A DNA stretch of 64,000 bases, taken from contig NC_088649.1 of NCBI RefSeq assembly GCF_964019385.1, forward strand, positions 6,033,035-6,097,034, read 5' to 3'. Below the pieces are notes generated by a model that did no database searches, was not told the origin of the DNA, and saw only the letters and a list, made by a program, of their open reading frames with translations. Both the position numbers and the translations under genes were made by a program. Below are positions 57,990 to 64,000 of the stretch, piece after piece. Each line of letters begins with the position of its first letter. Position 1 is the first letter of the stretch. The stretch comes from Sycon ciliatum. Taxonomy: Eukaryota > Porifera > Calcarea > Leucosolenida > Sycettidae.

Positions 57990-58315
57990 TCAAACACGCT
58001 CAGAAGGTCATGATGGCTGAATCTTGCCCGAGCCTGCAGCCCAAGGGCCGTAGGCCCGAGGGCTGCAGGCAAGGGCAAGATTCAGCCATCATGACAGACA
58101 GAGCGTGTTTGATTTGATTTCTTACATCGCGAAGCAACATAATATTATTAGGGAAGGTCAAAGGTGGAAAGGTTGAAAGGTCGAAAAATTATTCCCGAAA
58201 TGACGTCAAACGGTCCGAACATTCCCGAAATGACGTCAAACGGTCCTGATGGCCTGATTATGCCCGCGGCGGGAAGATCACCTATTGGCCATGGCCCCGG
58301 CAACGATCACGTGTC
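57990..58315. mobile_element. 326-bp insertion with a long hairpin
   Basis: ATGTAA flanks both sides (57984-57989 and 58316-58321). 57990-58114 is an inverted repeat (TCAAACACGCTC / GAGCGTGTTTGA, with GATGGCTGAATCTTGCCC arms). 58174-58234 contains a 28-bp unit twice, each with ACGTCAAACGGTCC. It splits the LINE endonuclease. Confidence 0.7.
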
Positions 58316-58321
58316 ATGTAA

Positions 58322-58741
58322 GAAAATGTGATATTTCAGGCCATATACGTCGCAGAGATCAAGCAAGTGGTGCACCTGATGACTATCTTGGCATACATCA
58401 GCGTTGAAGTCACCGAGTAGGGTCATCGACGGTGTCACTTGGGACGCCCGCTCAAGCTCTTGCTCTATCTGAGTCCAGTAGGCGATTGGCTCATTTGGCG
58501 GTCGATAGACGCATGCAAGTAGGTGAGGTCCGGACTTGCTCTTGACTTCAAGCCATATGATTTCAACGTTTTCTTTGCTTAGGTCAGGACGCGGTCTTGC
58601 CGGAAGTGTGGAGCAGTAGTAGATGGCTACGCCACCACCCTGTCTACCACGATCACGTCGTGCAATTGAGTATCCTGGGATACACAGTTCTCCATCTCCG
58701 ATTGTCTGATGGCTTCTCACTAGACCAGGTCTAGTTCTCAC
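58322..58741 (-). pseudogene. LINE AP endonuclease, N-terminal part
   Basis: The minus strand encodes GELCIPGYSIARRDRGRQGGG, IIWLEVKSKSG, LLACVYRPPNEP and MTLLGDFNADVCQ, the conserved blocks of APE endonucleases (GGG..., YRPP, GDFN). The first catalytic block (an N-terminal NxR/E segment) is missing, so the copy is 5'-truncated at about 58741. Confidence 0.85.
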
Positions 58742-60500
58742 AAATGATGAAGAATGTGAATGAACATGCTATTATTAAAAGCTAATGAAAAACAAGAAAT
58801 AGAAAAAGATGAGAAAAACTTGCGTTTTGTATTTTATGACGGTATTTGTATGTGAGTGACAGTGATTACATGACAAGGGAAAACACTTGCCTTTGTATAC
58901 TGTGCGTGCTTTGGACTGGTGGAAAGGTTGCACAGACTGGGGTACTATAATTATTAATTTTTGTCAACAGGCGAGTACTAATCTAGTACTAGCAAATGTA
59001 AAGCCTAGTTCACATCGGGATGCGACGGGACGCGACGTAAGGATCGACGGGATGCGACGGGACGCGACGTAAGGATCGACGGGAAGCGACGTGACGGTCT
59101 GAGGGAGCAGGGGTGTTTCGCAGTGACCACTCGCCAAGATGGCGGCAAATCCGAGAGTACAAAAATCTCGACTCTGCCTATGTGCTAGGCGGATGCGAAT
59201 TTCGCACGTGCATGCAAAATCTAGCCTTCTGCAGATCTGGGTAGAGCAAGTCACGGGTGTTTGCAGTGCATGAACTCTGGCCCAGTCGTCCCCGTACGCA
59301 AAATGCGTACGCATTTGAATCTACCGTACATTTCCTCGTGTTTTGGGCGAATCTGAGCGGTACGAGGCTGTCGAATTGGGCCTGCATTTGCCCTGAACCA
59401 GCCGCTATCGAAGTAAAATTAGGTGTTTTGAAGGCCACACGGGAACACTGCGGCCATGTCTTCTTTCCTGCGTCGTTTGTTTGAAAATCGGAGTGTTTTT
59501 GAGCTCGTAGTTTCGTCTTCGTTGTGGAATGGCCGTGCGTACATTCTCCTTGGAATTACCAAAGTCACACCCCCGTTTATTACATTACTAGGAGTTATTT
59601 TTTATTTTTTATTATTATATATTTTGAGGATTTCCCAAAGACGTAGTCTAAATTGAAGGGAGTTCCATTATAGTGGGAGGCTGTAGGGTTGAGATAGCAG
59701 CCCGTTGAGGGCTAATGATTGGTAATGAAAAGCCTAGCTAGAGAGATACAATTATGCTGAATGTTCCAGAATGGTCCTTTACTCAATAATACCTATAGCC
59801 TCGGAGTATGCCTTGAAATACGAATTATACCGAAACAGAAACACAAAAATTAATAAGAATAAGCGCTTTTGCCGGCAGCAGGACTTTTGCCAGCACCCTC
59901 GTGACGTTGCAGATATGTGGTTTTATTATTGTAGTTGACGTTGATTTAGTGACTTTGGCAAGTTTGAGTCGTGTCAAGAAGTCAGGTAGGATTCAGTACT
60001 AGGCAGTAGTGAAACGTGAGTGGCAGTCTTTGCCGGTTTCTGAGGGCATCCTGGATTTGGTGTGCAGCGCTGTGGAAATGGCTTGCTGTGGAGGTCCCAG
60101 CACTGGATGTTGTATCAAAGGTACGGCCTCGTAGCACGTGCTAAACCTAAAAAAATCAAAAATAATGACTTAGGTCTGTGGGAGTCCGTGAGAGAACGCC
60201 CACTCGTTCCGTTGTGACAGATTCCAGGGCCACGTTGAGGGGCCCTACCCCACCACCCATGGCTGCTTCTGGACTTGTTTTAGGTTTGGGTCCCGCGCAC
60301 GGACAGAATGGGCACGAAAATGTGAAAAAATGTAAATGCATTTGTTTGGCTCCTGGGTGGCTCGCACACTATGCCGGAAATTTGAGTTTTTCCGGCCTGG
60401 AAAGCCTGTCAGTGAGGCGCAAGAACTTGTAAATCATGTCCTGAGAGCCAGTGGCAGGAGTGTGTGGTCAAAATGTCACTCAAATCCACTGAGAAACACC
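58742..60500. other. No recognised gene; tandem GCGACG repeat
   Basis: 59013-59095 holds a ~37-bp unit (GATGCGACGGGACGCGACG..) two to three times, similar in composition to the ends of element B. The rest lacks supported exons. Confidence 0.5.
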
Positions 60501-60510
60501 AAAGTTACGG

Positions 60511-61560
60511 TCAATTGAATGCCATATGAAATTTATGGGTAGGCTGCCCCCTTAAGGAATGCTGCACATGCTGAGGGGCAGCGATAAGTTTGATTTTGTG
60601 AATGTATACGCAGGAGGATCGGTCAATGTAATGTTTCAGAGGAAATGTACAGCAATTTTCATAGAGAACGGCTATGTTGGTCTCGGGCGGCAAACGAAGT
60701 ATTGCCCGGAGAATCCGTCGATGCACAATCTCCAGTTTTGCAAAGAGGCCATTACCAGCGCCACACCACACCACACAGCAATACAAGAAAATAGGCAAAA
60801 CGTATGTATGATAAAAGGTCTTTCGGCATTCTGGTGAAATGTAGGGGAGATGGTCATAAAGAATACCGACGACTGAGTTTGCCCGCTTTTCCAGATTCTG
60901 GAAATGGTGGGACCAGTCCAATTTGCTATCAAGTGTAACGCCAAGGTGCTTGTGACGAGAGGTTATAGGTATCGGGGTAGGATCATCGGGGAAATGGAAA
61001 ATAAAAGTTTGAAGATGTGCAACATCTGATGACGCGTTGGGGACGACACACATGATCTCGGTCTTGGCGGAGTCCGGCCGGAGTTTCCACCTTCGCATCC
61101 ACTTGACCACACAGTCTACTCCTCACCTGCAGGTCTTGACACGCGACGGGTAGCGACCGGTGACTAGCCAGCAGAGTGATGTCGTAAGCATATAGCGAGG
61201 TGTTGAGAATTGCACCGATATCATTCACATACATTAGAAAAAGCAGGGGCCCCAGAATTGATCCCTGAGGGACACCAGAACACACGCGTTCAGGGTGGGA
61301 CAATTGACCCGAGATATTTACTTGCTGTGAGCGACCACACAGGTAACTCTCCAGCCACCGCAGTATGCGTCCTTGAATCGAGAATGATGCTATCTTAGCC
61401 ATCAGCCCACGGTGCCACACAGTATCAAAGGCTTTAGATAAATCGAAGAAGCAGACTAGGCTGTACTCGCTACGATGGCGATTGTCATGCAGGGATTGAA
61501 CAACTCGAAGTAGCTGCCAGGCTGTTGAATCATCTCGACGGAATCCGGACTGTGATTAAT
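60511..61560 (-). pseudogene. Second LINE reverse transcriptase, catalytic Asp mutated
   Basis: Minus strand from 61560: SGFRRDDSTAWQLLRVVQ, motif A FFDLSKAFDTVWH, RILRWLESYLCGR, motif B SGVPQGSILGPLLF, motif C YAYDITLLA, then after a frameshift near 61100, KWMRRWKLRPDSAKTEIM, HLGVTLDSKLDWSHH and a thumb/C-terminal part to 60511. Motif C should be Y/F-ADD; here the first Asp is Tyr (one-base GAC to TAC change). 5'-truncated and dead. A different family from the LINE at 40-58 kb. Confidence 0.85.
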
Positions 61561-61956
61561 GGAGATATGGATCTACATGTGCATATAACTTGTCATACAT
61601 TATTCGCTCACACAGCTTTTTTGGGGGCAACAAGTTGGTGAAGCTTGTGCAATGCTGTAAAAAGTGGGTTTTTTAAAACTTTACTTCCTGTTTTGCCTTT
61701 CGTGGACCCATAAATGGAAGAGTGCGAATTCTCAGCTTGGGTTAATATCTGAGCATGTATCGTGGCTATGCTTCACTGAAAAATGAGCACTTTTTGCCTG
61801 TTTTCACTAAAAAAGAGCACTTTTTCAGCGCCCCACCTAACAGGACTGATTCTCGTGATCCACGTGATTCCGCCGGGCATGTTGTATGCATATTCAATTT
61901 TATTTTACACTTTGGATGAAGTTTTCCCTTAGTCCTATTGGTATTGTTGCTACAGG

Positions 61957-62119
61957 GTGCGACAGAGCTCTCGACCATTGAACACCTCCACTCCACTGCG
62001 CTCTTTAGCCGACTAGACCCTCCTGCACACAACCATAACCATTGCGAGGACACTTCCGTAGACGATATTGATAAACTCCTTCAGACAGCTGTTTCGCTAA
62101 TACATAGCTCATCAGTGAA
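61957..62119 (+). CDS. Isolated possible exon
   Basis: The acceptor TTGTTGCTACAG and donor AAGGTAGAT bracket an open 163-nt stretch reading GATELSTIEHLHSTALFSRL... and ending SLIHSSSVK. No partner exon was found, so this is only a candidate. Confidence 0.25.
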
Positions 62120-62280
62120 GGTAGATGTTGGTATTGTTGCTAACGGCTTTTGTTGACGTCACTTCTGTCATTTCATTGTATCGTATTACTCTTCAGACAT
62201 CAATCCTGAATGGCATAAGCGAAAGTGGCACCCCCGGCACCTACGCGGACATGCTTTTAATAATAATAATAATAATAATA

Positions 62281-62502
62281 CTCAATCTGCGGACAGCATG
62301 CTGTTTCGTTCTTTTTGAACTCATCAGCGCAGCACAGAGAAAATGAGGCCGAACCTGATAGCAATGGAAATAAAAATTTCCAATCAGGCCCGAACGTACC
62401 TTGCCAGAGTGCTCAAACTGACAAGTCAGTGAGCTCTGCATAACGCAAACAGCAAAGGCACTACCCCACGCAAGAGTGCTCAACTGCTACAAGAGCAGGA
62501 GC
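62281..62502 (-). mobile_element. Hammerhead-bearing short element, family 2, copy 2
   Basis: Inserted in a TAA/ATA repeat (AATAATAATA before, AATAATAATAA after), so the target duplication is masked. It shares CTCAATCTGCGGACAG and CAGCACAGAGAAAATGAGGC with 19366-19453 but continues ~130 bp further, and is probably closer to full length (~225 bp). Non-coding. Confidence 0.7.
62287..62332 (-). ncRNA. Hammerhead ribozyme, family 2
   Basis: Minus strand: stem I CTGCG with CGCAG (five pairs), core CTGATGA, stem II GTTC/GAAC with AAAAA loop, GAAA, palindromic stem III ACAGC-AT-GCTGT, GTC cleavage triplet. Stem II carries compensating changes relative to 19374-19417 (GTCC/GGAC versus GTTC/GAAC), which supports a conserved RNA fold. 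Confidence 0.88.
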
Positions 62503-62519
62503 GAAATAATAATAAAACT

Positions 62520-63160
62520 TTTTCAGCATATTTTGAGGGACGCGAAAAGCACTAAGTGCGAATTAAAAGAGCACCTTTGGGAAAGGGCTATCAGAGGGCT
62601 CAATTTTTCCACTGGCTCTAATACTGCCATTACATGTACCATGATTACTGGGGCGAGATTGGGCACGATTCCAGAGAGGGCTCTAATCGCGCGAGTACGA
62701 TGCCTACATGTACCTGTACGTGAAGATCACATTTTAATAATTATGATGTACATGTACATACATGTATATGTAGGACTCAGCATAGAGTCCATGCACTATA
62801 TGATGTCCAGCACCCTATATAGAGTCCATTGGTCCAAAATCCAGAGTCCAGGAGTCCACTCAGTTTTTATCAGCTTCATCCTACCGCGCAATCCCCTATA
62901 AGGAGTACGCTTTTTCTACGAGTCCCCTATTCACAGTCCAGAAGTCCAGTTTATCCAGTCACACCGTCCTTTGTGTTGTGCCCGAAAGAGAACAAACACA
63001 TTTTCAGTTTTGCTTGCCTCGTGGCAGCGCATTCCTTTCTTCACTTCAGCCATGGCTGCTAGTTCTGCTGTGCAGTTGCTGACAGTAATCTGTCTCGAGG
63101 TAACCAAGGAGGATAAGGAGACGTTCAAAATCAAATCTGGAAAGCGTCTTGTGATTCTCT
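62520..63160. other. No recognised gene; ACATGT and AGTCC repeats
   Basis: Short TACATGTA arrays near 62745-62775 and repeated GAGTCCA words at 62785-62955. Nothing coding supported. Confidence 0.5.
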
Positions 63161-63440
63161 GAAGACGTTTCATCAGTGCGCGGGATGAAAGCAGAAATTG
63201 CAGAACGAGAAAAGTTCAGCACAGTTCAAATCTGACGAGTCAGGGACACTCTCTTTCGTTCGACGACGCCACAAGGATCCCCTGTTTGGCTGGCCACTGC
63301 TGCCAGTAAGACGTTTGAACGGTTTCATCAGAGCGAGGGATGAAAGCAGAGAGCGGAGAAAGAGAAAAGTTCAGCACACTTCCAATCTGACGAGTCAGAT
63401 ACACTGACACTCTCTTTCGTTCGTCGCCACAAGGATACCC
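63160..63440. repeat. ~145-bp tandem duplication
   Basis: GTTTCATCAG..GGGATGAAAGCAGA..AAAAGTTCAGCACA..AATCTGACGAGTCAG..CTCTCTTTCGTTCG appears twice in succession. The CTGATGAAAC word looks like part of a hammerhead core but lacks stem II. Confidence 0.75.
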
Positions 63441-64000
63441 CTGTTTGACTGGACAAGAGCTGCCTGTACCACCGTGTCAAAAGGCTGTCCAACTACATGG
63501 CAGGACGATGACTGAGGTAAGGAAGCTTTTACTGGTTTCGATTGGTCTGCTGTTCTGTCGTTATGCTTGAATTTTTTTCCATTTTCAAGGAGCGTATCGC
63601 GTTTGTTTGATGTTGCTTGAATGAATGCCCTAAAAGTAATCAACCACTTCGTAATAGTCCTCAAGGACTGCAACTGTGCAAGGACTTTGCATCAATCGTA
63701 TACGATCGTCTAGCTATGATCAATTATTATTTTATTTCATGAGAAATGTATTTTTATCCCTGTGATAATTATGTGAACTCCACGACACTCTTCCTCTAGT
63801 ATGATGTCAAATACAATGGGATCCACAAACGCAGTGCCAGTGTACTAGTAGGAGGAGGAGGATTGCTTGTATGCCAATGACAAGAAAAAGCTTCTCAAGC
63901 TAATACTCGTATTCCCTGAAGTAACCGTTTTGATGTCAGGAACATGACATTGTGTCAGTGAAACTGCCTCGTGACAACAAATCATTGCATTTCCATCTTG

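Overview
This is a eukaryotic window: metazoan-style genes with GT-AG introns, dense (CA)n/(CT)n microsatellites and layered transposable elements, with no prokaryotic operon structure. The mix (DUF7869-type DDE transposase, SWIM-finger MULE, Kolobok-like TTAA element, APE-type LINEs, hammerhead-ribozyme repeats, frequent TACATGTA-like words) suggests a marine invertebrate, perhaps a sponge or similar early-branching animal. The taxonomic guess is weak. All coordinates, splice sites and phases below were read by eye from the sequence.

Left half (about 4.95-29.1 kb, minus strand): one likely host gene. Fifteen exons join in phase into about 1290 codons encoding a glutamine-rich, serine-rich, coiled-coil protein that resembles a nuclear regulator. 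One exon is a 13-bp minisatellite. Its introns hold microsatellites, foldback repeats and MITEs. At 0.8-4.9 kb a DUF7869 transposase gene sits in a 3.65-kb element with ~35-bp inverted termini, itself inserted in another inverted-repeat element. An internally deleted 813-bp derivative is at 12.65-13.46 kb.

Middle (26.5-38.6 kb): nested non-autonomous elements, including a 342-bp-arm foldback plus tRNA-like SINE inside two older repeats, a hAT-like element inside another inverted-repeat element, a ~380-bp-arm foldback carrying hammerhead-like folds, and LINE tails.

Right half (38.6-58.7 kb): a non-autonomous LTR retrotransposon (341/382-bp LTRs, 5-bp TSD) lies beside a minus-strand APE/RT LINE. 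The LINE was split by a 3.24-kb TTAA-flanked Kolobok-like element, by a 326-bp hairpin element, and by a 12.1-kb MULE-type transposon (45645-57787) with ~140-bp inverted termini and a 9-bp target duplication. The MULE carries an intact 20-exon gene (46020-56424, 1008 codons) for a DDE transposase with a SWIM finger.

The most striking system is a set of self-cleaving hammerhead ribozyme motifs in at least three unrelated short repeats. The best is a retrozyme-like element of 357-nt monomers inserted, with an ~11-bp target duplication, exactly on the first splice donor of the MULE transposase gene. One of its ribozymes is in turn split by a 610-bp TA-flanked element. A second LINE RT (60.5-61.56 kb) has lost a catalytic aspartate.
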